A stretch of DNA of 64,000 bases from an uncultured delta proteobacterium. Lineage in GTDB: Bacteria > Desulfobacterota > Desulfovibrionia > Desulfovibrionales > Desulfovibrionaceae. The stretch lies in contig LT599018.1 of NCBI GenBank assembly GCA_900079685.1, forward strand, positions 2,209,486-2,273,485, read 5' to 3'. This document shows, in pieces, positions 25,883 through 35,493 of this stretch (positions are counted from its first letter, which is position 1; the number at the start of each line of letters is the position of its first letter). The notes beneath the pieces are model-generated. The model had not been told where the DNA came from and made no database searches. It saw nothing but the letters and a program-made list of their open reading frames with translations. Made by a program: the position numbers and the translations under genes.

Positions 25883-26638
25883 TTACAGGGAGAACATCAG
25901 GCCCACCGCCCTCGCCAGCGCGGCCAGGGAGGCGGGAATGTTCCAGGCTTCCGGGCTTCTGTCGCCCACGAGGTTGGACACGGACCTCACTTCCGCAAAC
26001 GGCACGCCCGCCTGGGCCGCCGCGAGCGCCAGGGGGAAACTTTCCATGTTCTCGATGAGCGCCGCATGGCGGGCGGCAAGTTCCCTGGCTCTCGTCCGGG
26101 TGCCGGAAACAGCGGCCACCGTAATGCTCGGCCCGGCGGCGACAACGGGGTTCTCCCCCGAGCGCGGCGCGGTGGCGGGGTCTTTAAGCCCCATGGTGGC
26201 AAGGGCGGCGGCGGGTGAAAGCGTAAGGGAATTCCAGACAGCGCCGGAATCGCCCTTTTTGCCCGCGAGGGGGAACCCCAGGGCCTCGGCATCCACGCCC
26301 TCTTCCGTGAAAAGGCCGTATTCGGGCCAGATTTCCCTGGTCGCCATGACCACGGACCCGACGGGCGCGGCATTGGCGGCGTATGTCCCCGCTATGCCGA
26401 GGGAAAGAAGGCCCCGGCAGCGGTCGGCGGTAAAACAGCCTTCCCCGGCCAGACGCCCGGCGGTGTAGGCCGCCGCCAGGGGGCCGACGCCGCTGGTCAC
26501 GAGGCGGACGGGGATATCGCGGATAACCCCGGTAACGGCGGCCCCAGGCTCCGGCGCGGCTTTATTCATGCCGAGCCCCTGCAGAACAGCCCGCATTTCC
26601 ATGGCCGTCGCGGCCACAAGCGTTATTCTCGGTTCCAT
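25883..26638 (-). CDS. mqnB: Futalosine hydrolase
   Basis: Nucleosidase-fold enzyme that cleaves futalosine in the futalosine route to menaquinone. 251 aa. Opens ITLVAATAMEMRAVLQG, with GVGPLAAAYTAG (about 50-61), GIAGTYA and IENMESFPLALAAAQAGVP near 200, the pattern of MqnB rather than MTA/SAH nucleosidase. It starts 3 nt after the UDP-sugar dehydrogenase stop. The menaquinone methylase gene and a prenyl synthase are close on the same strand. Confidence 0.88.
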   Translation of the reverse strand: MEPRITLVAATAMEMRAVLQGLGMNKAAPEPGAAVTGVIRDIPVRLVTSGVGPLAAAYTAGRLAGEGCFTADRCRGLLSLGIAGTYAANAAPVGSVVMATREIWPEYGLFTEEGVDAEALGFPLAGKKGDSGAVWNSLTLSPAAALATMGLKDPATAPRSGENPVVAAGPSITVAAVSGTRTRARELAARHAALIENMESFPLALAAAQAGVPFAEVRSVSNLVGDRSPEAWNIPASLAALARAVGLMFSL

Positions 26639-26641
26639 GGC

Positions 26642-27958
<1,317 letters not shown>

Positions 27959-27990
27959 GGTCTTCCTCAAGCGGTGCATGCCGCGTTGTC

Positions 27991-28722
27991 TCATTTTTTC
28001 CCGGTGTGCAGGTAGACGATGCCGCCCCAAAGCCGTTGGGCGGCCACCTCCCGGAAACCCGCGGCGCGGAGCTCCTCCGCGAGAGCCGCCGATTCCGGAA
28101 AATTCGTGACGGTGCGGGCGAGATAGCCGTAAGCCTCTTTGTCCCCGGTGACAAGGCCGCCGACGAACGGAAGGATCTTCGTCAGGTACAGGTTGTACAG
28201 CCCGCCCCAGATGCGCCCCTTTGCCGAGCCGAATTCCAGGATGTGGAACACCCCGCCCGCCGTGAGAACCCGGTACGCTTCCGCAAGAGCGTCTTCGCGC
28301 GGGAGCATGTTGCGCAGGCCGAAGGAAACCGTCACCGCGTCAACGCTCGCATCGTGCAGGGGAAGGCAGAGGCCGTTGCCCGCAACGGGCGCGATGCGCC
28401 GCGCCGCGTATGCGCCCGCCCGCGCGAGCTTCCCCTTGCCCGCCTGGAGCATGGGCAGGCAAAAATCCACGGCCAGCACCGTGGCGCCGGGGATATGCCG
28501 CACAAGAGCGAGAGAGACGTCGTAGGTGCCGGCCGCGAGGTCGAGAATGCGCCGCCGCGAGCCGGGAAGAAAGGCGGCTTCCACGCCCCTGACAAGACGG
28601 CGACGCCAGAGCGAGTCCACGCCGAAACTGAGGATGCGGTTCGCCGCGTCATAGCCCGGCGCGATGCGCCCGAACATGGCGGAAACGGCGGTCTGGTGGC
28701 TTGTGGAAGAAGACGGGGCCAT
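27991..28722 (-). CDS. menG: Demethylmenaquinone methyltransferase (UbiE/MenG)
   Basis: SAM-dependent C-methyltransferase for the last step of menaquinone synthesis. 243 aa. Family motifs: MFGRIAPGYDAANRILSFG near 16, SAM-binding ILDLAAGTYDVSLAL near 59, and VSFGLRNM near 128. The normal LDVAGGTGD pattern reads LDLAAGTYD here, a mild deviation. The gene starts 5 nt after a small upstream ORF and is followed by the sugar dehydrogenase and mqnB. Confidence 0.93.
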   Translation of the reverse strand: MAPSSSTSHQTAVSAMFGRIAPGYDAANRILSFGVDSLWRRRLVRGVEAAFLPGSRRRILDLAAGTYDVSLALVRHIPGATVLAVDFCLPMLQAGKGKLARAGAYAARRIAPVAGNGLCLPLHDASVDAVTVSFGLRNMLPREDALAEAYRVLTAGGVFHILEFGSAKGRIWGGLYNLYLTKILPFVGGLVTGDKEAYGYLARTVTNFPESAALAEELRAAGFREVAAQRLWGGIVYLHTGKK

Positions 28723-28727
28723 GCGGA

Positions 28728-28916
28728 TCAGTCGTCATCATCCGGCGTTACGCCGGGAACGGAAGAAAAGAGGGAATCCACGAGCGTTTTGCGAACCACC
28801 CCGTACACGGCCGGGAAAATCTCCTCAAAGTTCGCCGGGGACACGCGGCCGGTCTCGATGAACTTGACGATGATCTCCTTGGTGACCTGCAACGTTTCCT
28901 TGTGCACCTTGTCCAT
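28728..28916 (-). CDS. Small conserved-looking protein, function unknown
   Basis: 62 aa, not recognised. Amphipathic N-terminal helix (VTKEIIVKFIETGRVSPAN), middle EEIFPAVYGVVRKTLVDSLF, acidic end DDDD. The first 40 residues loosely recall the N-terminus of MucR/Ros-type regulators, but no zinc finger follows. A good ribosome-binding site (GGAGAG) and a 5-nt spacing to menG support a real gene heading that operon. Confidence 0.6.
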   Translation of the reverse strand: MDKVHKETLQVTKEIIVKFIETGRVSPANFEEIFPAVYGVVRKTLVDSLFSSVPGVTPDDDD

Positions 28917-28951
28917 GCTCTCTCCGGTTTACCGCAGGGACGGCGCCCTGG

Positions 28952-29010
28952 AAAAAAAACCCGTCCATGGGGAATGGCGACCTGCCACGATGGCGGACGA
29001 CCGGACGGGG
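28952..29010 (-). terminator. Possible terminator with branched stem
   Basis: On the minus strand CCCGTCC pairs with GGACGGG across 44 nt that hold a small inner stem, and TTTTTTTT follows. It lies well downstream of the gene ending at 29237 and before the 28728-28916 ORF. Confidence 0.4.
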
Positions 29011-29088
29011 AAAAAGGAAGAACCTGCGAAGCCCTCCCCTTTTTGATTTTCACACTGCCCAAAAATTCTCAATACGCCAGAGGCACAT

Positions 29089-29237
29089 GGAATTGCCCGG
29101 AAATACGCGGAGCGCGCGGCAAGGGCAAGGAAAAATATTTTTTTGCGGAGGGCGCGTACTTTGCCCGTACGTAACCGGAGCAAAAAAATGTTTTGACGCG
29201 GCAATCGCCCGCGATACGCGTATTTCCGGGCAATTCC
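29089..29237. repeat. Long palindromic repeat, element E (149 bp)
   Basis: Perfect 21-bp arms: GGAATTGCCCGGAAATACGCG at 29089-29109 less its last base, and the complement at 29217-29237. Inside are an imperfect A/T stem (AAATATTTTTTTGC facing GCAAAAAAATGTTTT) and a central hairpin CGTAC-TTTGCCC-GTACG. The right arm ends on the first base of the stop codon (29237-29239) of the gene to its right, so the mRNA of that gene ends in this structure. Confidence 0.9.
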
Positions 29238-30697
29238 TAGCCGTTTTCCTGCATCAGGGCCGCGATCTCCTCGCGGATAACCTTGGCGGCGGCGGCGGCG
29301 GCCATTTTTTCAAGGCTTTCGTTGAAGTAGCCTTCCGCCAGCCGGGCCCGGATCTCTTCGCAGATCCGTTCCATGACCGGGGAATCCGGGATGAAAAGGC
29401 TCTCGAGCTTTGCCCCCACTTTGGCGTTGATAAAGCCTTCCATCATGGCCTCGGAAACCTCTTCGGATTCCAGCACGTCCACGGATTCCTCAAGGCGCTG
29501 CAGCCGCTCGTTCAGGGCGGCGAAATCCGCCTCCTCAAGACGGCTCACCCGTTCGGCCAGGGCGGCAACATCCTCGGAAACAGGCATGATGGCCTGATCC
29601 GGCACGGGGATGACGTCCGCGACGCTCTCCATGCGCGGCGAAGAAACGGCCTGCGCCGCCATGACCGCCGCCTGGGCCGCAAGGGCCGCGCCGGGCGCGG
29701 GGGTGGGCGCGGGAGACGCCTTGGCGGCGGGGCTGCCCATTTCCGGGGCCGTGGCCAGGATATCGTCAAGCAGCGCGTCGAGTTCGTTCAAATCCAGGGC
29801 GTCCTCGGCAGGATCTGCGGCATACTCCGCGGCAGAATCTTCAACAACATTGGGGGCGGTTTGCGCGGCAGCCTGCCCGGCCGTCTCCACCGCGTCGGGA
29901 ACGTCCTCAAAGTCGGTGAGAACGGCCCGCGCGTCAATGGCGGTTGAAGGCCCGTCCTGTGCCGGACGGGCGGCGGCGAACTCCTCTTCCATCCCGACCA
30001 TGTTCGGCACGGGGGAGACCTTGGGCGCGGCGGGCGCGGCCTGATCCGCCATCATGTCAGCCATCATGGCGGCGGCTTCTTCTTTCGCTTTTGCCGCCTC
30101 GGCCGCCTGGGCCTGGGCGAGGAGGTCGTCAAATTCCGCCATGGGCGCGGCCGCTTTGGGTTCCGGGGCCGGAGCGGCGGGCGCTTTGGGCGCGGCCTGC
30201 CCGGCCATCATCTCGGCGGCCATGGCCGCGGCCTCCGCTTTGGCCTTTTCCGCCTCGGCCGCCTGGGCCTGGGCGAGAAGGTCGTCAAATTCCGCCATGG
30301 GAGCGGCCGCTTTGGGTTCCGGCGCGGGCGCCGAAGCCTCGGCCACCGCGGGAATTTCCGCGCCCAGTTCCGCCAGGAGCGAGTCGATATCCGACATCTC
30401 CGGCATGGCCATTTCTTCGTCGGGGTCCACCGTGTGATCCACGGGCGTCTGGTCGGCAATGGGGGCGGCAACGGGTTTTGCCGTGGCCGCTTTCGCGGCG
30501 GGCGCGGTAACGGTTCCATCCGCCCCGAGGCTGTCGAGCAGGGCGTCAAGATCCGCGCCGAAATCCACCGGACCGTCCGAATCCCCCATTTCCGGGGGGC
30601 CGTCTGTCTTGACGGCGGGTTTGCCCGGTTCCGCTACAACCGTGAGGTCAAGGATATCCTCATCGTCCAGAGGAATGTTGTTGGCGTTTTCCGACAT
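29237..30697 (-). CDS. Acidic Ala-rich protein with a 52-residue internal repeat
   Basis: 486 aa, function not recognised, no signal peptide or membrane segment. N-terminus has acidic stretches (LDDEDILDLTVV, DFGADLDALLDSLGAD). Residues about 140-250 hold two copies of a 52-residue unit (PKAAAPMAEFDDLLAQAQAA...), encoded by a 156-bp direct repeat. The C-terminal 130 residues are a coiled coil (ERVSRLEEADFAALNERLQR) and a helical domain. It looks like a scaffold or cell-organisation protein. AAGGTG before MSENANN sets the start; an open extension to 30784 lacks a site. The transcript runs straight into palindrome E. Confidence 0.75.
   Translation of the reverse strand: MSENANNIPLDDEDILDLTVVAEPGKPAVKTDGPPEMGDSDGPVDFGADLDALLDSLGADGTVTAPAAKAATAKPVAAPIADQTPVDHTVDPDEEMAMPEMSDIDSLLAELGAEIPAVAEASAPAPEPKAAAPMAEFDDLLAQAQAAEAEKAKAEAAAMAAEMMAGQAAPKAPAAPAPEPKAAAPMAEFDDLLAQAQAAEAAKAKEEAAAMMADMMADQAAPAAPKVSPVPNMVGMEEEFAAARPAQDGPSTAIDARAVLTDFEDVPDAVETAGQAAAQTAPNVVEDSAAEYAADPAEDALDLNELDALLDDILATAPEMGSPAAKASPAPTPAPGAALAAQAAVMAAQAVSSPRMESVADVIPVPDQAIMPVSEDVAALAERVSRLEEADFAALNERLQRLEESVDVLESEEVSEAMMEGFINAKVGAKLESLFIPDSPVMERICEEIRARLAEGYFNESLEKMAAAAAAKVIREEIAALMQENG
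30095..30322 (-). repeat. In-frame 156-bp direct repeat inside a coding region
   Basis: Near-identical blocks start at 30095 and 30251 (72 bp each with few differences, then diverged linkers), offset by 156 bp or 52 codons. The repeat unit codes for PMAEFDDLLAQAQAAEA. Copy-number change by recombination would keep the frame. Confidence 0.85.
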
Positions 30698-31052
30698 AAG
30701 CACCTTGGCCCTATTGCGCCGGCTGGCCGTTATACGGCAAACGGTCCCTCGCGCGGCGGAAAAATGGTATACAAAGAAGTACAAAACGCTATAAAAATCA
30801 TGTTATTAGCACACCGGCTCAAAAGACGCAAACCGGGACAAGGCTTCTTTCCGGGCGTGTCCGGCGTCCTTCCGGCCTTGCCTGCGTGTGGCCTATACAA
30901 TGCACCCGATAAAATTCACCCTAGATAAGCATACATGCCGTGATAAAGCAAGGTTTCCGTGGTTTTATCAGCCCTGACGGCCCGTATCCGGGCGGCAAAA
31001 AGGGTCTGCCGCGCATGCGGCAGACCCTGCGATTTCCTTGACCGGAGCCGTG
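30698..31052. other. Intergenic region upstream of the Ala-rich gene
   Basis: About 355 bases without a gene. It holds the fabI terminator (30997-31027), and should hold the promoter of the gene at 30697. The part 30770-30800 is locally A/T-rich. I could not place a two-box promoter. Confidence 0.5.
30997..31027 (-). terminator. Terminator of the hisD-purC-fabI run
   Basis: GGGTCTGCCGC and GCGGCAGACCC form an 11-bp perfect stem with a 4-nt loop (31002-31027), and on the minus strand TTTTT follows directly. It lies 26 nt after the fabI stop. Confidence 0.85.
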
Positions 31053-31835
31053 TTATTCCGCGTCGCCCAATTGCGTGCCGGAAATGCAGTACCCGGAATC
31101 CACGTAAATGGTCTGGCCGGTGATGCCCGACGACAGCGGGGAGGCCAGGAACAGCGCGGTGGAACCCACGTCGTCGATGGTGACGTTGCGGTGCAGGGGG
31201 CTGTGCTTGTCGATATGGTTCAGGATGCGGTTGAACCCGCCGATGCCGGAGGCGGCCAGGGTTTTGATGGGTCCGGCGCTGATGGCGTTGATGCGGATGT
31301 TCCTCTCGCCCAGGTCGTAGGCGAGGTACCGCACGGACGCTTCCAGGGCGGCTTTCGCGACCCCCATGACGTTGTAGTTGGTGATGACCTTTTCCGCGCC
31401 GTAATAGGTCAGCGTCATGACGGACCCGTTTTCCGTCATCAGCGGCGCGAACGCGCTGCACACCGCCACCAGGGAATAGGCGGAGATATCCATGGCTAGG
31501 GCGAATCCCGCGCGGGAGGTATCGATGTACCTGCCCAGCAGGTCCTCGCGGTTGGCGTAGGCCACGGCGACCACCAGAATATCGAAGGTGCCCCACGTTT
31601 CCTTAAGCTGGGACGCGGCGGCCGCGATCTGACCGTCGTCCGTCACGTCACAGGGCATGATGAAGGCCGCGCCGAGTTCCTCGGCCAGGGGGGCCATCCG
31701 TTTGCGGATAGCCTCTCCGGGCCAGGTCAGGGCGATTTCCGCGCCGTTATCCCGAAAAGCCTTGGCAATACCGTACGCAATGCTCTTGTTGTTGGCGAGA
31801 CCCAGAATCAGGGCTTTTTTTCCTTGCAGCAGCAT
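31053..31835 (-). CDS. fabI: Enoyl-[acyl-carrier-protein] reductase (NADH)
   Basis: Last step of each fatty acid elongation cycle. 260 aa, normal length. Nucleotide-binding GLANNKSIAYGIA near 12-24; catalytic Tyr144, Tyr154 and Lys161 lie in YYGAEKVITNYNVMGVAKAA. The segment VVAVAYANRED near 88-98 differs from the common HSIGFAPRE; this loop lines the NAD/triclosan site, so inhibitor response may differ. AGAGGAG precedes the ATG. It is last in the run hisD-purC-fabI and ends at a strong terminator. Confidence 0.95.
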   Translation of the reverse strand: MLLQGKKALILGLANNKSIAYGIAKAFRDNGAEIALTWPGEAIRKRMAPLAEELGAAFIMPCDVTDDGQIAAAASQLKETWGTFDILVVAVAYANREDLLGRYIDTSRAGFALAMDISAYSLVAVCSAFAPLMTENGSVMTLTYYGAEKVITNYNVMGVAKAALEASVRYLAYDLGERNIRINAISAGPIKTLAASGIGGFNRILNHIDKHSPLHRNVTIDDVGSTALFLASPLSSGITGQTIYVDSGYCISGTQLGDAE

Positions 31836-31991
31836 GAATTCTCCTCTGAGCAGGAGGGAATTCCCCCTGCCCCCCATCAGGGACGCATGGATGTTGTGGG
31901 AGCACGGCAACGGCTACAACGCGCCCTGCTCCCGGGAATGGTATTTTTCTTGAGAAAACCAGATATCGCCGGTTCCCGCAAGAGGTACACT

Positions 31992-32894
31992 CTACACAGT
32001 GACGCCCAAATCCTTGCCGGTGAGCAACCGGTACGCTTCAATGTACCGTTCGGCTGTTTCCCGCACGATTGCGGCGGGCAGCGGCGGCGGCGGCGGGGCC
32101 ATGTTCCACGGCTGTTTCAGCAGCCAATTGCGCAGGAACTGTTTGTCAAAACTGGGCTGGGTCCTGCCCGGCTCATACCCTTCCAGGGGCCAGAACCGGG
32201 AGGAATCCGGGGTCAAGGCCTCGTCTATCCAGATCAGTTCGCCGTTCCGCAGGCCGAATTCGAACTTGGTATCCGCGATGATGATGCCACGTGTTTCCGC
32301 ATAGGCGCGCGCTTCCGTGAAGATTTTGATGGTGACGTCCTTGACCTTCGCGTACAGCGCTTCGCCGATGAGTTTGGCGCCCGCCGCTTCGGTGATGTTC
32401 TCGTCGTGTTCGCCGAGTTCGGCCTTGGTGGACGGGGTGAACAGCACCTGGTCGAGTTTGGCGGATTCCTGCAAATTCTTGGGCAGAACGTGGCCGCACA
32501 GGCTCCCGGTCGCGAGGTAATCCTTCCAGCCGGAGCCGGTGATGTGCCCGCGCACGATGCATTCCAGCAGCAGGGGCGTGGCCTTTTTGGCCAGTACGAA
32601 CCGGCCTTCCAGCTCTTCGGCGTAGGGAGCGAGTGTGGCGGGCAGGTCCTTGGCGTCGGCGGATATAATGTGGTTGGGGATAATGTCTTTGAAACGATCC
32701 ATCCAGAACAGGGTGATCTGGTTGAGCACAACCCCCTTGTACGGGATGGGGCTCGACATGATGACGTCGAATGCGGACATGCGGTCCGTGGTCACCAGCA
32801 ACAGGGTGTCCGCGTCGATTTCGTAGATATCCCGCACCTTGCCTCTGGCAAGCAGGGGGTATTCCTTGATTTGCGTCGCGTTGACTACTTTCAC
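31992..32894 (-). CDS. purC: SAICAR synthetase
   Basis: Joins CAIR and aspartate in purine synthesis. 300 aa, matching the longer SAICAR synthetase class. Motifs: [11 protein letters not shown] near the start, [21 protein letters not shown] and DTKFEFGL. I start at GTG 32894 ([18 protein letters not shown]) because GGAG lies 6 nt upstream and family members begin just there; an upstream ATG at 32939 adds 15 residues without a site. It follows hisD by 120 nt and precedes fabI by 156 nt on the same strand. Confidence 0.95.
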   Translation of the reverse strand: MKVVNATQIKEYPLLARGKVRDIYEIDADTLLLVTTDRMSAFDVIMSSPIPYKGVVLNQITLFWMDRFKDIIPNHIISADAKDLPATLAPYAEELEGRFVLAKKATPLLLECIVRGHITGSGWKDYLATGSLCGHVLPKNLQESAKLDQVLFTPSTKAELGEHDENITEAAGAKLIGEALYAKVKDVTIKIFTEARAYAETRGIIIADTKFEFGLRNGELIWIDEALTPDSSRFWPLEGYEPGRTQPSFDKQFLRNWLLKQPWNMAPPPPPLPAAIVRETAERYIEAYRLLTGKDLGVTV

Positions 32895-33014
32895 CTTTTT
32901 CTCCAGTACTTTCAGGCAGGGGATGATATCCTGCACCATCAGGGACGCATTACCGTCCTGCCGGTTTGCAAGCTCGTGCAACGCGCACGGCTCCCGGCAT
33001 GCATATTCCAAAAA

Positions 33015-34340
33015 CTATTTCAGCCGCGCTTCCACGGCCCGCGCGTGCGCTTCAAGCCCTTCGAGCCGCGCAAGGCGCGCGATGCTGCCCGCATGCTCAC
33101 GGGTGAACGACTCGCTCACCCGGATCACATTACTCTTTTTGCAGAAGGTCGCAACGGAAAGCCCGGAGGAAAACCGCGCCGTGCCCATGGTGGGCAGCAC
33201 GTGGTTGGGCCCGGCAAAATAATCGCCGACGCTTTCCGCCGCGTAATTACCGAGGAACATGGCCCCGGCGTGGCGGATCCTCCCGGCCACGGGCCAGGGA
33301 TCGGCCACGGCGATTTCCAGGTGTTCCGGCGCGATCATGTTGGCTACCTGGGCGGCGGTCGCCAGGTCCGGCACGACGACGAGAGCGCCCCACCCGGCAA
33401 GGGATTTGGCGGCGATATCCGCGCGGGGCAGCGTTTCCATCTGCCGCGCGAGTTCGGCCTGCACGGCCTCTGCCATGGCCGGGTCCGTGGTGATGCACAC
33501 GGCGGAGGCCAGGGGATCGTGTTCCGCCTGGGAGAGCATGTCCGCCGCGACCCAGGCCGGGTGGGCGGTGCTGTCCGCGATGACGCAGATCTCGCTGGGG
33601 CCGGCCAACATGTCGATGCCGATTTTGCCGAGCAGCAGTTTTTTGGCCGTGGTCACCCAGATATTGCCGGGACCGGCCACAAGATCCACGGGAGCGAGGG
33701 AGTCCGCGCCGTAGGCCAGGGCCGCGACGGCCCAGGCGCTGCCGCAGGCGTACACTTCCGCGATGCCCAACTCGTAGGCGGCGGCCAGAATATAGGAACT
33801 GACGGAACCGTCCGGACCCGGCGGGGAAACCACCGCGATCTCGTCAACCCCGGCCACCTGGGCCGGGATGGCGTTCATGAGCAGGCTGGAAATAAGCGGG
33901 GTTTCCCCGCCCCGGCCGCCGGGGACATAGAGCCCCACCCGGTCGAGAGGGGTGAGCACCTGGCCCAGGAGCGCGCCGTACGGGTCCGTCATGAACCAGT
34001 TCTTTTCCTTCTGGGCTTCGTGGAACGTGCGGATGCGCCGGGCCGCCTCGCGGATGATGTCCCGGTCCGAGGCGGGAATGCTCTGCGCGGCCTCGCGCAA
34101 CAATTCGGGCGGAATGGCGAACATGCCCGGCGTGAAGGTGGGGCAGTCGTACTTGCGCGTGTATTCGACGACGGCGGGAAGCCCGTTATCGCGCACGTTC
34201 CGCAAAATGTCCCGGACAGCGGCCTCGGTTCTGGCGGTATCCTCCCCGTCGGCGGCCGTGCGGCTGGCCAGGCGGGCTATCAGTTCGGCAGCCTGGGCGG
34301 CGGCGGCAAAGCTATATGTGGCGCAGGGTTTTTCAGACAT
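33015..34340 (-). CDS. hisD: Histidinol dehydrogenase
   Basis: Zinc- and NAD-dependent enzyme making histidine from histidinol. 441 aa. Family motifs: YVPGGRGGETPLISSLLMN, VDLVAGPGNIWVTTAKK, GPSEICVIAD, AEHDPLASAV and AAESVGDYFAGPNHVLPT with the Zn-binding His. The N-terminus includes an Ala-rich helix. The ATG at 34340 is preferred over the adjacent in-frame GTG at 34343. hisH and hisF lie far away in the window, so his genes are dispersed. Confidence 0.96.
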   Translation of the reverse strand: MSEKPCATYSFAAAAQAAELIARLASRTAADGEDTARTEAAVRDILRNVRDNGLPAVVEYTRKYDCPTFTPGMFAIPPELLREAAQSIPASDRDIIREAARRIRTFHEAQKEKNWFMTDPYGALLGQVLTPLDRVGLYVPGGRGGETPLISSLLMNAIPAQVAGVDEIAVVSPPGPDGSVSSYILAAAYELGIAEVYACGSAWAVAALAYGADSLAPVDLVAGPGNIWVTTAKKLLLGKIGIDMLAGPSEICVIADSTAHPAWVAADMLSQAEHDPLASAVCITTDPAMAEAVQAELARQMETLPRADIAAKSLAGWGALVVVPDLATAAQVANMIAPEHLEIAVADPWPVAGRIRHAGAMFLGNYAAESVGDYFAGPNHVLPTMGTARFSSGLSVATFCKKSNVIRVSESFTREHAGSIARLARLEGLEAHARAVEARLK

Positions 34341-34481
34341 CACGGCTCACTGTTTCCATCCGTTTTGGCCGGGCGGGGTCATCCTGTATCGTCCCGGCGC
34401 AATCGCATTGTATACGACAGCCGAAAACGAAAGTCGAGACTGGAGTGGGACGGCGCCCGCATCGCATTCATTGCGCAGAGA

Positions 34482-35189
34482 TTATTGCCGGTCCGTCTCC
34501 TCAACCCCATCGCCCTTGGTGCCGAAGAGAAGGATGCTTTTGAGGTGCTGCTTCATGATCCTTTTGGCGGCCTGCTTGTCCCGCCGGGCGACGGCCTCGT
34601 AAATGGCCCGGTGCTCGCTGAGGGTTTTTTGGTAGTAGCCCGGTTTTGAGAGAAACCGGGTGCGCAGGTCCATCATCAAGCCGCTGATTAGCCGGTAGGT
34701 CGTGGCAAACAGAGCGTTGCGGCTGGCCATGGCCAGGGTCATGTGGAATTCAGGGTCAGCCTCGGCATCCGTCGGGTCCTGTTCCATACGCTCGATGCAG
34801 CGCGCTATTTTGGCAAGGTCCTCGGCTGTGGCATTTTCACAGGCGAGCTCAACGATGGCGCATTCGTTGACCCGGCGGAAGGCCACAAAGTCCGTCACGG
34901 CATCAAAGTTTTCCGAGAGGCGGATGAGATCGGTGACGTTTTGGAGATGTTCCGAAGTCTTGACCACGACCTTGCGGTTGCCGCGAGGTTCTATCACGCC
35001 GAGGAATTCCAGAATGGCAAGGCTTTCCCGCAGGGAGCCCCGGCTGACGTCGAGAGCCGTGGCCAATTCGCGTTCCGGCAGGAGATCCTCATTCAGTTTT
35101 ATGGTGCCCGAATCCACGGCGTTCAGGATGGCCTGCATGACCAGTTCGGAGACTTTGGGCGCCGTCTTTTTTATCTTTTCAATGTGCAT
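34482..35189 (-). CDS. FadR-subfamily GntR transcriptional regulator
   Basis: 235 aa. N-terminal winged helix-turn-helix (about 15-80, DLLPERELATALDVSRGSLRE) and an all-helical FCD ligand domain (about 95-225, with HMTLAMASRNALF and LSEHRAIYEAVARRD, where the metal-binding His residues sit). Such proteins sense small organic acids. It follows the TRAP genes on the same strand and probably controls them. Start at MHIEKIKKTAPKV with AAGGA upstream. A candidate FadR-type operator is at 39431-39441, before the SDR/TRAP genes. Confidence 0.92.
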   Translation of the reverse strand: MHIEKIKKTAPKVSELVMQAILNAVDSGTIKLNEDLLPERELATALDVSRGSLRESLAILEFLGVIEPRGNRKVVVKTSEHLQNVTDLIRLSENFDAVTDFVAFRRVNECAIVELACENATAEDLAKIARCIERMEQDPTDAEADPEFHMTLAMASRNALFATTYRLISGLMMDLRTRFLSKPGYYQKTLSEHRAIYEAVARRDKQAAKRIMKQHLKSILLFGTKGDGVEETDRQ

Positions 35190-35493
35190 GCGGGCTTGTC
35201 CTTGGAGCGGCTGCCGTTTCAAATACCCGTTGACGGCAAGCGAAGCTCGCCCACGGCTATCCGGTTGCGGGGGTTTGCGGGAAAAGTCCCGCGACGCACT
35301 TCAAAAACGAAGTACTTGAAAAATGTTATCGTTACATTGATTTGCAATCATAAAACCGAATCGCGGCCTTGTCGAGAGGGGCAGGGCGGACGCGTCCGCC
35401 GTTTGGGCGCCTGAATTGCAGCCGTTCGGACTTGATCCGGCAGGTGGTTCCAGATGCGGCGCCGCTCTTCGCAGAGCGGCGCCGGCATGGGGG
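35190..35493. other. Gap between the GntR gene and dctM
   Basis: About 300 bases with no gene. Two structures are visible. A perfect stem GGCGCCGCTC / GAGCGGCGCC (35458-35483) lies just after the dctM stop, with no T-run. An inverted repeat AATGT-TATCGTT-ACATT is at 35322-35338, possibly an operator for the regulator gene. Confidence 0.5.
35458..35483 (-). terminator. Hairpin after dctM, no U-tract
   Basis: A 10-bp perfect stem with loop TTCGCA begins 10 nt after the dctM stop. No T-run follows. It may mark the 3' end of the TRAP message or stabilise it, leaving the regulator gene to a separate promoter. Confidence 0.5.

Noticed and set aside
31824-34649. 941-codon plus-strand frame opposite purC and hisD
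   Set aside because: Antisense shadow of well-supported genes, with no family features.
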